DNA of 64,000 nt from Chromobacterium paludis. GTDB taxonomy: Bacteria; Pseudomonadota; Gammaproteobacteria; Burkholderiales; Chromobacteriaceae. The notes beneath the pieces were generated by a model. The model did not search any database. It saw nothing but the letters and a program-made list of their open reading frames with translations, and was not told the DNA's origin. The position numbers were made by a program, and so were the translations under genes. Below are positions 26,130 to 34,182 of this stretch, one piece after another. Location: positions 1,302,001 through 1,366,000 of the forward strand of contig NZ_CP043473.1 in assembly GCF_008275125.1 (NCBI RefSeq), in the 5' to 3' direction. Within the stretch, counting starts at the first letter, position 1; the number at the start of each line of letters is the position of its first letter.

Positions 26130-26867
26130 TCAATCTTCCAGCCAGATCAGCGAGGCCATGCGGCCGGTGACGCCGTCGCGGCGATAGGAGAAGAAGCGGT
26201 CGCGGTCTATCACGGTGCAGAAGTCGCCGCCGTAGACGCGCGCGATGCCCAGCTTTTCCAGCCGCAGCCTGGCCAGGACATAGATGTCGGCCAGGTATTT
26301 GCCGTTGTCGATGTCCGTGAAGGCGGCTGCGGCGGCCGGGTCTCGCGCCAGAAAGGCCTGGCGCACTTCCGCGCCCACCTCGAAGGCGTCCGGCCCGATG
26401 GCCGGCCCCAGCCAGGCCATGAGGCCGGATGGCGGCACCGCCATGGCGGCCACGGCGGCCTCGATCACGCCGTCGCACAGCCCGCGCCAGCCGGCATGGG
26501 CGGCGGCCACCACGGTGCCGGCCTCGTCGCATAGCAGCACGGGCAGGCAATCTGCCGTCATCGCCGCGCACACCACGCCCGGCGCGCGGGCGAAGCTGGC
26601 GTCCGCGTCCGGCGCGGCAGCGCCGACCGCAGCCGCGTCGACCACGGCCACGCCGTGCACCTGGTTGAGCCAGGCCGGCTCAGCCGGCAGCTCGTCGCGC
26701 AGGCGGGCGCGGTTGGCCGCCACGGCCTCAGGATCGTCGCCGACATGGCCGCCCAGGTTCAGGCTGGCGTAGGGCGGCTGGCTGAGGCCGCCGCTGCGCG
26801 TGGTGATCAGCGTGCGCACCCGCGCCGGCGCTGGCCAGTCGGCCTCCAGCCAGTCATTAGCGGGCAT
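26130..26867 (-). CDS. pgeF: purine nucleoside phosphorylase-like / laccase-domain protein
   Basis: A 245-residue YfiH/PgeF-family protein, described both as a multicopper laccase-like enzyme and as a purine nucleoside phosphorylase that edits peptidoglycan precursors. Metal ligands are in [26 protein letters not shown], and [14 protein letters not shown]; the [19 protein letters not shown] loop and [18 protein letters not shown] tail are diagnostic. It overlaps the end of rluD by 11 bases, an order common in betaproteobacteria. Confidence 0.93.
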   Translation of the reverse strand: MPANDWLEADWPAPARVRTLITTRSGGLSQPPYASLNLGGHVGDDPEAVAANRARLRDELPAEPAWLNQVHGVAVVDAAAVGAAAPDADASFARAPGVVCAAMTADCLPVLLCDEAGTVVAAAHAGWRGLCDGVIEAAVAAMAVPPSGLMAWLGPAIGPDAFEVGAEVRQAFLARDPAAAAAFTDIDNGKYLADIYVLARLRLEKLGIARVYGGDFCTVIDRDRFFSYRRDGVTGRMASLIWLED

Positions 26868-27951
26868 AGATCACCTCGACGTCGCCGTCGTCGTCCTCGT
26901 CGTCCCAGTCTTCGTCGTCTTCGCCGTCGCCGTGGGCGAAGGTTTCGGCGTCGGCCGCCGCGCCGTCGCCGCGCAGCAGGTCCAGCAGGGCGCGGAAGTC
27001 TTCCGGCAGCGGGGCTTTCCAGCTGCGCTCCTCGCCGCTGGCCGGATGCACCAGGGCCAGGGCGTAGGCGTGCAGCGCCTGGCGGCCCAGCGCCTTCACG
27101 CCGGCGGCGATGTCTTCGTCCATCTTGTGGCGGGGGTTGCCGTAGACCGGGTCGCCCGCCAGCGGGTGGCCGGCTTCGCGCATGTGGACGCGGATCTGGT
27201 GGGTGCGGCCGGTTTCCAGCTTGCACTCGATATGCGAGTGGCTGGCGAAGCGCTCCAGCACGCGGATGTGGGTGATGGCCGGTTTGCCGCCGAACTTCAG
27301 CACCGCCATTTTCAGACGGTTGTTGGAATCGCGGCCGATGTTGGCGTCTATGGTGCCGTCAAACGGCACCACGCCGTCGGCGATGGCGCGGTAGACGCGC
27401 TTGACCGTGCGCGCCTGCAATTGGCGCACCAGCTCGGTTTGCGCCGGCACGGTCTTGGCCACCACCATCAGGCCGGAAGTGTCCTTGTCCAGCCGGTGCA
27501 CGATGCCGGCGCGCGGCACGTTGGCCAGCGCCGGGCAATGATGCAGCAAGCCGTTGAGCAGGGTGCCGCTCCAGTTGCCGGCGGCGGGATGCACCACCAG
27601 TCCGGCCGGCTTGTTGATCACCAGGATGTGGTCGTCCTCGAACACGATGGGCAGGTCCATGGCTTCCGGCTGGAAGGCCATTTCCTCGTTCGTGAGCTGC
27701 AGCGTGACCTCCAGCTTCTCGCCGCCCAGCATCTTGGTCTTGGGCGCCACTACCTGGCCGTCCACCTTGACCAGGCCGTCCTTGACCCATTGCGTCAGGC
27801 GGCTGCGCGAGTAATCCGGCAGCAGTTTGGCCAGCGCGGCATCCAGCCGTTCGCCGCACAGGGCGAGCGGAATTTCGAGATGTTGCGTGGTGGATATCTC
27901 GTTTTCCGAGATGTCGCTATAATCGTCCGGGTCAATGTAAGGATCAGTCAT
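26857..27951 (-). CDS. rluD: 23S rRNA pseudouridine synthase RluD
   Basis: Isomerises uridines of 23S helix 69 (1911/1915/1917 in E. coli). It has an N-terminal S4-like domain ([20 protein letters not shown]), then the catalytic core with [19 protein letters not shown] containing the active-site Asp, and [11 protein letters not shown]. The start at 27951 ([10 protein letters not shown]) shares bases with the divergent bamD start; an ATG at 28011 would lie deep inside bamD. The C-terminus is an unusual acidic tail ([20 protein letters not shown]). Confidence 0.93.
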   Translation of the reverse strand: MTDPYIDPDDYSDISENEISTTQHLEIPLALCGERLDAALAKLLPDYSRSRLTQWVKDGLVKVDGQVVAPKTKMLGGEKLEVTLQLTNEEMAFQPEAMDLPIVFEDDHILVINKPAGLVVHPAAGNWSGTLLNGLLHHCPALANVPRAGIVHRLDKDTSGLMVVAKTVPAQTELVRQLQARTVKRVYRAIADGVVPFDGTIDANIGRDSNNRLKMAVLKFGGKPAITHIRVLERFASHSHIECKLETGRTHQIRVHMREAGHPLAGDPVYGNPRHKMDEDIAAGVKALGRQALHAYALALVHPASGEERSWKAPLPEDFRALLDLLRGDGAAADAETFAHGDGEDDEDWDDEDDDGDVEVIYAR

Positions 27952-28744
27952 GAAAAGATACGTTGTTGCTGCAATGTTGGTGATGGTGGGGCTTGCCGGC
28001 TGCGCCTCCACGGAAACCTACGACGAAACGCGCGGCTGGACCGTGGAGAAGCTGTACTCGGAAGCTCACGACGAGTTGAACAGCGGCAATTATACCCGCG
28101 CAGTCAAGCTCTACGAAACGCTGGAATCGCGCTTTCCGTATGGCCGCTACGCGCAGCAGGCGCAAATGGACCTGGCCTACACCCATTACAAGGATGGCGA
28201 GCCTGAGCAAGCCATCGCCGCGGCTGACCGCTTCATCAAGCTGCATCCGACGCATCCCAACCTCGACTACATCTATTATCTGAAAGGCTTGGTGTATTAC
28301 AACGACGATTCTGGCCTGCTGGCGAAATGGGCCGGCCAGGACATGAGCGAGCGCGATCCGCGCGCCGCCCGCGAATCCTTCGCTGCCTTCCGCGAACTGA
28401 CCACGCGTTTCCCCAACAGCGCTTACGCGCCTGACGCCAAGGCCAAGATGAACCGGCTGGTGGATGCGCTGGGCGGCAACGAGATGCATGTGGCCCGCTA
28501 CTACATGAAGCGCGGCGCGTATCTGGCGGCGGCCAGTCGCGCCCAGGGCGTGGTGAAGGACTTCTCTAACACCAAGTACCCGGAAGAGGCGCTGGCCATC
28601 ATGGTGGCGGCCTACGACAAGCTGCAGCTGCCCAAGCTGCGCGACGACGCGCGCCGCGTGCTGGCGTTGAACTATCCGCATAGCGTCTACCTGAACAAGC
28701 CGTGGCAGGTGCAGGAAATGCCGTGGTGGAAGCTGTGGAAGTAA
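27950..28744 (+). CDS. bamD: outer membrane assembly lipoprotein BamD
   Basis: Essential partner of BamA in inserting beta-barrel proteins. The signal peptide ends in the lipobox LAGC (Cys18). Tetratricopeptide repeats follow ([57 protein letters not shown]), then [20 protein letters not shown]. The 264-residue length is normal. AAGGA is correctly placed before the ATG. Followed by a strong terminator. Confidence 0.96.
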   Translation: MKRYVVAAMLVMVGLAGCASTETYDETRGWTVEKLYSEAHDELNSGNYTRAVKLYETLESRFPYGRYAQQAQMDLAYTHYKDGEPEQAIAAADRFIKLHPTHPNLDYIYYLKGLVYYNDDSGLLAKWAGQDMSERDPRAARESFAAFRELTTRFPNSAYAPDAKAKMNRLVDALGGNEMHVARYYMKRGAYLAAASRAQGVVKDFSNTKYPEEALAIMVAAYDKLQLPKLRDDARRVLALNYPHSVYLNKPWQVQEMPWWKLWK

Positions 28745-28763
28745 GCGCGCCACGCTGAATGCG

Positions 28764-28790
28764 AAGAGCCGCCCTGGGGCGGCTCTTTTT
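28764..28790 (+). terminator. bamD: terminator after bamD
   Basis: AAGAGCCGCC / GGCGGCTCTT stem with a short CTGG loop and a T-run, 20 bases after the stop. Confidence 0.92.
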
Positions 28791-28801
28791 GCGTGGGGCG
28801 A

Positions 28802-29134
28802 TCAAGGTTGGTTCGGGTCCAGCCGGCAGGCGACGCCGGTCTTGGCCAGTCCACCGTAAAGCTTCATCTGGTCCGGCGTCTTGCGCGAGATGAAAAAGCT
28901 GTCCGGCAGATTGTCCGCCGCCTTGTTCTTGGGCCAGGTCAGCAGGCCCTTTTCATCCATGAAGCCGTGGAAAGCGCCGGCCGGGGTTTGCAGCTCCACG
29001 GTCTGGCCGCGGCGGTCGAAGCGGAATTGCAATTGCTGGTCGCAATGGTAGCTGGCCTGGATGCGCTGCGGCGGCTGGCAGGCGCACAGCGCGGCGGCGA
29101 TGAAGCCGGCCGCGAGTCGGGCTGAGGTGGGCAT
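28802..29134 (-). CDS. small hypothetical lipoprotein
   Basis: 110 residues with signal peptide and lipobox (AALCAC, lipid-bearing Cys near 19). The mature part begins ASYHCDQQLQFRFDRRGQTV and ends KTGVACRLDPNQP. The Y-x-C...C pattern over ~80 residues recalls MliC-type lysozyme inhibitors, but similarity is too weak to name it. Convergent with bamD. The 258 bases between it and the AgcS gene hold no gene; I saw no glycine riboswitch signature there. Confidence 0.65.
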   Translation of the reverse strand: MPTSARLAAGFIAAALCACQPPQRIQASYHCDQQLQFRFDRRGQTVELQTPAGAFHGFMDEKGLLTWPKNKAADNLPDSFFISRKTPDQMKLYGGLAKTGVACRLDPNQP

Positions 29135-29392
29135 GGCGAGGGATTTCCGTCACGAGAATTGCGTTGGCCGCCACTATACCACGCGCCGCCGATGGCGCAT
29201 TTCGCTTATGCCGACAGGTTTTTTCGCGCCTGGCAAATCCGATGCGGGGCGATTGTTGTAATTGCTGACTTTTACAGTGCATTTACCAGATAGCCCGGTT
29301 TTCCTCCTTATCTTCAGGCTTCCGGTCCGACAATCGGCATGCGGCTCAACAATAAAAGCCGGTTGCGAGCCTTCGCTGACAAAGGAGAAACC

Positions 29393-30895
29393 ATGGATGA
29401 ACTGGTCAACGCCATCAATGGCGTGGTCTGGAGTCCGGCGCTGATTTATCTGTGCCTGGGCGCCGGCCTGTATTTTTCGATTCGCACCCGCTTTTTGCAG
29501 CTGCGCCATTTCAAACACATGCTGCGCTTGATGTTCAATCGCGAAAGCAGCAGCGCCGGCGTGTCGTCTTTCCAGGCGCTGGCCATGACGCTGGCCGGCC
29601 GCGTGGGCACCGGCAATATCGCCGGCGTGGCCACCGCCATCACCTTCGGCGGCCCCGGCGCGATGTTCTGGATGTGGCTGGTGGCGTTCCTCGGCGCCAG
29701 CTCCGCCTTCGTCGAGTCCACGCTGGGCCAGATCTACAAGGAAAAGATGGACGGCCAATACCGCGGCGGGCCGGCGTTTTACATCGAGAAGGGCCTGGGC
29801 ATGAAATGGTATGCCTGGCTGTTCGCGCTGACCACCGTGGTGGCCACCGGCATGCTGCTGCCGGGCATACAGTCCAATTCCATCGCTTCCTCCCTGCAGT
29901 CCGCCTTCGGCGTGGCGCCCACCGTCACCGCGGCGCTGCTGGCCATGCTGCTGGGCTTCATCATCTTCGGCGGGGTCAAGCGCATCGCCGTGTTCGCAGG
30001 CGCGGTGGTGCCGTTCATGGCCCTGGGCTACATCATCGTCGCCTGCGTGGTCATCGCGCTGAACCTAGACAAGCTGCCCGGCGTGATCGCCTTGATCTTC
30101 AGCAGCGCCTTCGGCCTGGATGCCGGCATGGGCGCGATACTGGGCTTCGCCATCCAGTGGGGCGTCAAGCGCGGCATTTATTCGAATGAGGCCGGGCAGG
30201 GCACCGGCCCGCACGCCTCCAGCGCGGCGGCGGTCAGCCATCCGGCCAAGCAGGGCCTGGTGCAGGCCTTCTCGGTTTATATCGACACCCTGTTCGTCTG
30301 CTCCGCCACCGCCTTCATGCTCTTGATCACCGGCCAGTACAATGTGCAGGGGCCGGATGGCGCGGCGCTGTACACCGGCATCGCCGGCGTGGCGGCCGGG
30401 CCGGGCTATGTGCAGACGGCGATGGAAAACATCATGCCGGGCTTCGGTTCGGCCTTCGTCGCGCTGGCCCTGCTGTTTTTCGCCTTCACCACCATCATCG
30501 CTTACTACTACATCGCCGAGACCAATATCGCCTATCTGACCCGCAATCAGCGCCGTCCCTGGCTGGCCTTCGCGCTGAAGCTGGCGCTGATGGCGGCCAC
30601 GGTCTACGGCACGGTGAAGACGGCGGACCTGGCCTGGGGCCTGGGCGATATCGGCGTCGGCCTGATGGCCTGGCTCAACATCGCCGCCATCATCCTGCTG
30701 CAGAAGCCGGCCCTGGCCTGCCTGCGCGATTACGAGGCGCAGCAGGCGTGCGGCCTGGACCCGGTGTTCCATCCGGAGACGCTGGGCATCGCCAACGCCG
30801 CCTACTGGGCCGGCCGCCGCGCCGAGGACAATCAGGCGGCGGAGCCTTCCCCGGCGCCGCTCGAGGGCAAGCCGCTGCCGGCCAAGTCAGGCTGA
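29393..30895 (+). CDS. sodium:alanine/glycine symporter (AgcS family)
   Basis: Takes up alanine or glycine with Na+ or H+. The family signature GRVGTGNIAGVATAITFGGP is near the N-terminus, followed by WMWLVAFLGASSAFVESTLG, YRGGPAFYIEKG and GIYSNEAGQGTGPHASSAA. About ten hydrophobic segments; 500 residues. Start at 29393 with AAAGGAG eight bases upstream; the frame from 29339 lacks a site. Single-gene unit ending in a terminator. Confidence 0.93.
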   Translation: MDELVNAINGVVWSPALIYLCLGAGLYFSIRTRFLQLRHFKHMLRLMFNRESSSAGVSSFQALAMTLAGRVGTGNIAGVATAITFGGPGAMFWMWLVAFLGASSAFVESTLGQIYKEKMDGQYRGGPAFYIEKGLGMKWYAWLFALTTVVATGMLLPGIQSNSIASSLQSAFGVAPTVTAALLAMLLGFIIFGGVKRIAVFAGAVVPFMALGYIIVACVVIALNLDKLPGVIALIFSSAFGLDAGMGAILGFAIQWGVKRGIYSNEAGQGTGPHASSAAAVSHPAKQGLVQAFSVYIDTLFVCSATAFMLLITGQYNVQGPDGAALYTGIAGVAAGPGYVQTAMENIMPGFGSAFVALALLFFAFTTIIAYYYIAETNIAYLTRNQRRPWLAFALKLALMAATVYGTVKTADLAWGLGDIGVGLMAWLNIAAIILLQKPALACLRDYEAQQACGLDPVFHPETLGIANAAYWAGRRAEDNQAAEPSPAPLEGKPLPAKSG

Positions 30896-30913
30896 CTCCG
30901 CCGTTTGACTATC

Positions 30914-30938
30914 GAAACGCCCGCTTGCGGGCGTTTTT
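30914..30938 (+). terminator. terminator after the symporter gene
   Basis: AAACGCCCGC / GCGGGCGTTT perfect stem with a TT loop and a T-run, 20 bases after the stop. Confidence 0.92.
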
Positions 30939-30994
30939 CATTCCAGGCATGGGGCTTGCTTATCTTGCGGCATTGTCTCAACCATGGACCGGCC

Positions 30995-31585
30995 ATGTGT
31001 GATGCTTCCCCTTTGCGGCTGCTGCTGGTGAGCGATACCGAGCGGCCCATGCCGCAGTTGCGCGCCGCGCTGGAGCAGGCGGGCTATCAGGTGATCGCCC
31101 AGGCTGACGGCGCGGCGCAGCTGCTGGCGCAAGTCGAGGCGCAGCGGCCGGACATCGTCATCGTCGACACCGAGTCGCCCAGCCGCGACACGCTGGAGCA
31201 ACTGGCGCTGATGGAGCAGGCCGCGCCGCGGCCGGTGGTGATGTTCGCCGAGCACGGCGAGCTGCCTTGCATCCAGGCCGCGGTGCGCGCCGGCGTCACC
31301 GCCTACATCGTCGATCACGTCACGCCGCAGCGGCTGGCGCCCATCATAGACATGGCGCGGGTCAAGTTCGAAGAAGACGCCGCCCTCAAGAAAAAATTGG
31401 CCGACATGGAACGGCAGCTGGCCGATCGCAAGCTGATCGAGCGCGCCAAGGGCATGCTGATGCAGCGAAGACGCTTGAGCGAGGAACAGGCCTACGCGCT
31501 ATTGCGCAGCGAGGCGATGAAGTCCGGACTGCGGCTGGCCGAGCTGTCCAGGCAATTGATCCATTCCAGCGAACTGTTGGGCTGA
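30995..31585 (+). CDS. nasT: nitrate/nitrite-responsive antiterminator NasT (receiver-ANTAR)
   Basis: Binds a two-hairpin leader RNA to prevent termination ahead of nitrate assimilation genes when released by NasS. Residues ~5-125 are a pseudo-receiver (LLLVSDTERPMPQLRAALEQ, IVIVDTESPSRDTLEQL). Residues ~135-190 are a coiled linker and ANTAR domain (ERAKGMLMQRRRLSEEQAYA, then LLRSEAMKSGLRLAEL). Start at 30995 (MCDASPLR); the upstream extension is not receiver-like. nasS follows after nine bases, and the RNA target is visible at 32812-32921. Confidence 0.93.
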   Translation: MCDASPLRLLLVSDTERPMPQLRAALEQAGYQVIAQADGAAQLLAQVEAQRPDIVIVDTESPSRDTLEQLALMEQAAPRPVVMFAEHGELPCIQAAVRAGVTAYIVDHVTPQRLAPIIDMARVKFEEDAALKKKLADMERQLADRKLIERAKGMLMQRRRLSEEQAYALLRSEAMKSGLRLAELSRQLIHSSELLG

Positions 31586-31594
31586 GGAGGCGAG

Positions 31595-32719
31595 ATGAGC
31601 GATGCCATGATGGCGGACGAGCGCGGCCTGCGGGCCGTGCGCATGGGTTTTTTGCCGTTGACCGACTGCGCGCCGCTGCTGGTGGCGCGGCGGCTGGGGC
31701 TGGATAGGCGGCACGGCCTGCTGCTGCGGCCGCTGCGCCAGCCTTCATGGACGGCGGTGCGCGACAAGCTGATCCGCGGCGAACTGGACGCCGCCCTGGC
31801 CCTGCATGGGTTGGCCTATGGCATGGAGCTGGGGCTGGGCGGGCCGCAGTGCGACATGGCCTTGCTGATGGGCCTGAACCGCAACGGCCAGGGCATCAGC
31901 CTGCGCCCCGATCTGGCGGCCCGCTGGCTGGGCGGCGCGGCCTTGCCGGATATCGCGGCCGGCTTGGCCCGGCCGTTGCGTCTGGCGCATACCTTTCCCA
32001 CCGGCACGCATGCGATGTGGCTGCATTACTGGCTGGCGGCGCAGGGCCTGCATCCCTTGCGCGACGCGCGCTGCGTGGTGATTCCGCCGCCGCAGATGGG
32101 CGCGGCGATGCGCGCCGGCGAACTGGACGGTTTCTGCGCCGGCCAGCCCTGGCATGCGATGGCCGAACGCGAAGGCTCGGCCCGATTGGTGGCGGACAGC
32201 GCGGCGGTGTGGCCGGATCATCCGGAAAAGGCCTTGATTTGCCGGCGCAGTTTCGCCGATGGCCAGCCGGGCCTGGCGATGGACCTGATCGCGGCGCTGC
32301 TGCAGGCCTGCCGCTGGCTGGATGAGCCGGACAACCGGGTCCAGGCGGCGGCCTGGCTGGCGGAAGAGGCCTGGCTGGGCGTGCCGGCGGAGCGGATCTT
32401 GCAACACTGGCAGGCGCATCCGCAGCAGGCGGCGCCGCTGCGTTTCTTCGACGAGGGCAGGGTCAACTTTCCCTGGCTCAGCGACGGCCTGTGGTTTCTG
32501 CGGCAGTACCGGCGTTGGGGCATGTGGGACGGCGTGGACGATCTGGACGTGGTCGCCGCCGTCAGCCGGCGCGAGCTGTACCGCCAGGCGGCGGCCAGCG
32601 TGGGCGTGGCCGCGCCGGACGAGTCGGCGCGCCGCAGCGTGCTGATGGATGGCGAGGCGTGGCCGCCGGCCGGCTGGTCCCTGCCCAAAAGCGGTGCGGG
32701 CGCGGCGTTTTCGCACTGA
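31595..32719 (+). CDS. nasS: nitrate/nitrite sensor NasS
   Basis: A cytoplasmic CmpA/NrtA-like binding protein (374 residues, no signal peptide) that sequesters NasT until nitrate or nitrite binds. It shows VRMGFLPLTDCAPLLVARRL, HTFPTGTHAMWLHYWLAAQG, PPPQMGAAMRAGELDGFCAG QPW, and FDEGRVNFPWLSDGLWFLRQ, all typical of the NrtA/NasS family. Lack of a secretion signal and pairing with nasT make a sensor, not a transporter component. Confidence 0.92.
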   Translation: MSDAMMADERGLRAVRMGFLPLTDCAPLLVARRLGLDRRHGLLLRPLRQPSWTAVRDKLIRGELDAALALHGLAYGMELGLGGPQCDMALLMGLNRNGQGISLRPDLAARWLGGAALPDIAAGLARPLRLAHTFPTGTHAMWLHYWLAAQGLHPLRDARCVVIPPPQMGAAMRAGELDGFCAGQPWHAMAEREGSARLVADSAAVWPDHPEKALICRRSFADGQPGLAMDLIAALLQACRWLDEPDNRVQAAAWLAEEAWLGVPAERILQHWQAHPQQAAPLRFFDEGRVNFPWLSDGLWFLRQYRRWGMWDGVDDLDVVAAVSRRELYRQAAASVGVAAPDESARRSVLMDGEAWPPAGWSLPKSGAGAAFSH

Positions 32720-32778
32720 TGCAGTGCAGCATGAATTGAGCAGGCCAGAGAATGCCGGCTCCGGCGTGAGGAAAAAGC

Positions 32779-32793
32779 TGGCACGCAATTTGC
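32779..32793 (+). promoter_or_regulatory. sigma-54 promoter of the nitrate assimilation operon
   Basis: TGGCACGCAATTTGC matches the -24/-12 consensus TGGCAC-N5-TTGC at every conserved base. It lies 60 bases after nasS and ~20 bases before the leader hairpins, so the transcript would begin with the NasT target. General nitrogen control by RpoN and NtrC is implied; no NtrC site was identified with confidence. Confidence 0.85.
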
Positions 32794-32811
32794 GGTAGTG
32801 CCATTGCCCGG

Positions 32812-32859
32812 CGCAACGGCGCGGCGGGCGGAATGCAGCAGGCGAATGCCAACGATGGC
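32812..32859 (+). promoter_or_regulatory. candidate ANTAR (NasT) RNA-binding hairpins
   Basis: Two short stems with six-base loops: CGC-AACGGC-GCG (32812-32823) and GCC-AACGAT-GGC (32848-32859). ANTAR targets are paired hairpins whose hexaloops have A at position 1 and G at position 4, and both loops satisfy this. The terminator follows 17 bases later. Stems are only 3-4 bp, so exact pairing needs folding. Confidence 0.55.
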
Positions 32860-32875
32860 GCGCGCCGCAAGGGAC

Positions 32876-32921
32876 AACGGCGTCCTTTCCCGGTTTCTTC
32901 GGGGAAGGGCGCCGTTTTTGT
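32876..32921 (+). terminator. regulated leader terminator of the nas operon
   Basis: AACGGCG-T-CCTTTCCC pairs with GGGAAGGG-CGCCGTT, about 15 bp with one bulge, followed by TTTTTG TTT. It lies before the first structural gene rather than after one, as expected for a NasT-antiterminated leader. Confidence 0.88.
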
Positions 32922-32967
32922 TTGGATGTTGAGCGGGCGGCCCGGCGGCCGGCCGCAAGGAGCGATC

Positions 32968-34170
32968 ATGGACCGTACTTTCTGGCAGGCGGGACACCGG
33001 CCTACGCTGTTCGCGGCCTTTCTGTATTTCGATTTGAGCTTCATGGCCTGGTATCTGCTGGGCCCCTTGCAGGTGCCCATCGCCCTGGCGCTGCACCTGT
33101 CCACCCAGCAGCGCGGCCTGATGGTGGCCACGCCCATCCTGGCCGGCGCGCTGCTGCGCCTGCTGATGGGCGTGCTGGTGGACCGACTCGGCGCGCGCCG
33201 CGCCGGCCTCCTTGGGCAGATCGTTGTGATCGCCGCGCTGGCCGGCGCCTGGCTGCTGGGCATAGACGGCCTGGGCGGCGCGCTATTGCTGGGCGGCTTG
33301 CTGGGCGTGGCCGGCGCCTCGTTCGCGGCGGCGCTGCCGCTGGCCTCGCGCTGGTATCCGCCGCGCCACCAGGGCACGGCCATGGGCATCGCCGGCGCCG
33401 GCAACTCCGGCACCGTGCTGGCGGCCTTGTTCGCGCCGGCGTTGGCCATGGCTTTCGGCTGGCGCAATGTATTCGGCCTAGCCTGCATTCCGCTTCTGCT
33501 GTCGCTGCTGTTTTTCAGCCTGTGCGCCAAGGATGCGCCGAACGCGCCGCCGGCCAAGCGTCTGGCTGATTACCTGGCCGTGCTGCGCGAGCGCGATGCC
33601 TGGTGGTTCATGTTTTTCTATTCGATGACTTTCGGCGGCTTTTCCGGCTTCGCCAGCGCCTTGCCCGGCTATTTCCATGACCAGTTCGGTTTCGACGCCA
33701 AGACCGCCGGCCTGTACACCGCGGCCTGCGTGTTCGCCGGCTCGGTGATGCGGCCGTTGGGCGGCATGCTGGCGGACCGGTTGGGCGGCACCCGCTCGCT
33801 GCTGGCGGTGTATGCGTCCTGCGCGCTGCTGATAGGCGCGGCCGGTTTCGGCGCGGGCGGGCCTGGGGCGGCGCTGGCGCTGTTCGTGCTGGCCATGCTG
33901 TGCCTGGGGGCCGGCAACGGCGCGGTGTTCCAGCTGGTGCCGCAGCGTTTCGGCAAGGAAATCGGCGTGCTGACCGGGCTGGTGGGCATGGCGGGCGGCG
34001 TGGGCGGTTTCGCTTTGGCGGCCGGGCTGGCCGCGGTCAAGCAAGCCAGCGGCGGCTATGCGGCGGGGCTGTGGCTGTTTGCCTGTCTGTGCGCGCTGGC
34101 CTGGATGAGTCTGGCCGGAGTGAGGCAGCGCTGGCGCAGCGACTGGACCGTCGCCGCGGCCAGGGTTTGA
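32968..34170 (+). CDS. MFS nitrate/nitrite transporter (NarK/NasA type)
   Basis: Brings nitrate into the cell. 400 residues, about twelve membrane segments. The nitrate signature is present twice in related form: GIAGAGNSGTVLAALFAPAL and CLGAGNGAVFQLVPQRF ... GVLTGLVGMAGGVGG. The arginines of the anion pathway lie in helices with LLRLLMG and VMRPLGG. Start at 32968 with AAGGAG upstream; the open frame from 32833 is leader RNA. First gene of the assimilation operon. Confidence 0.93.
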   Translation: MDRTFWQAGHRPTLFAAFLYFDLSFMAWYLLGPLQVPIALALHLSTQQRGLMVATPILAGALLRLLMGVLVDRLGARRAGLLGQIVVIAALAGAWLLGIDGLGGALLLGGLLGVAGASFAAALPLASRWYPPRHQGTAMGIAGAGNSGTVLAALFAPALAMAFGWRNVFGLACIPLLLSLLFFSLCAKDAPNAPPAKRLADYLAVLRERDAWWFMFFYSMTFGGFSGFASALPGYFHDQFGFDAKTAGLYTAACVFAGSVMRPLGGMLADRLGGTRSLLAVYASCALLIGAAGFGAGGPGAALALFVLAMLCLGAGNGAVFQLVPQRFGKEIGVLTGLVGMAGGVGGFALAAGLAAVKQASGGYAAGLWLFACLCALAWMSLAGVRQRWRSDWTVAAARV

Positions 34171-34182
34171 GGGGGGATGACC

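Noticed and set aside
29135..29392. Glycine riboswitch before the AgcS symporter gene
   Set aside because: AgcS genes often have one, but I see none of its conserved GGAGAG-type core here.
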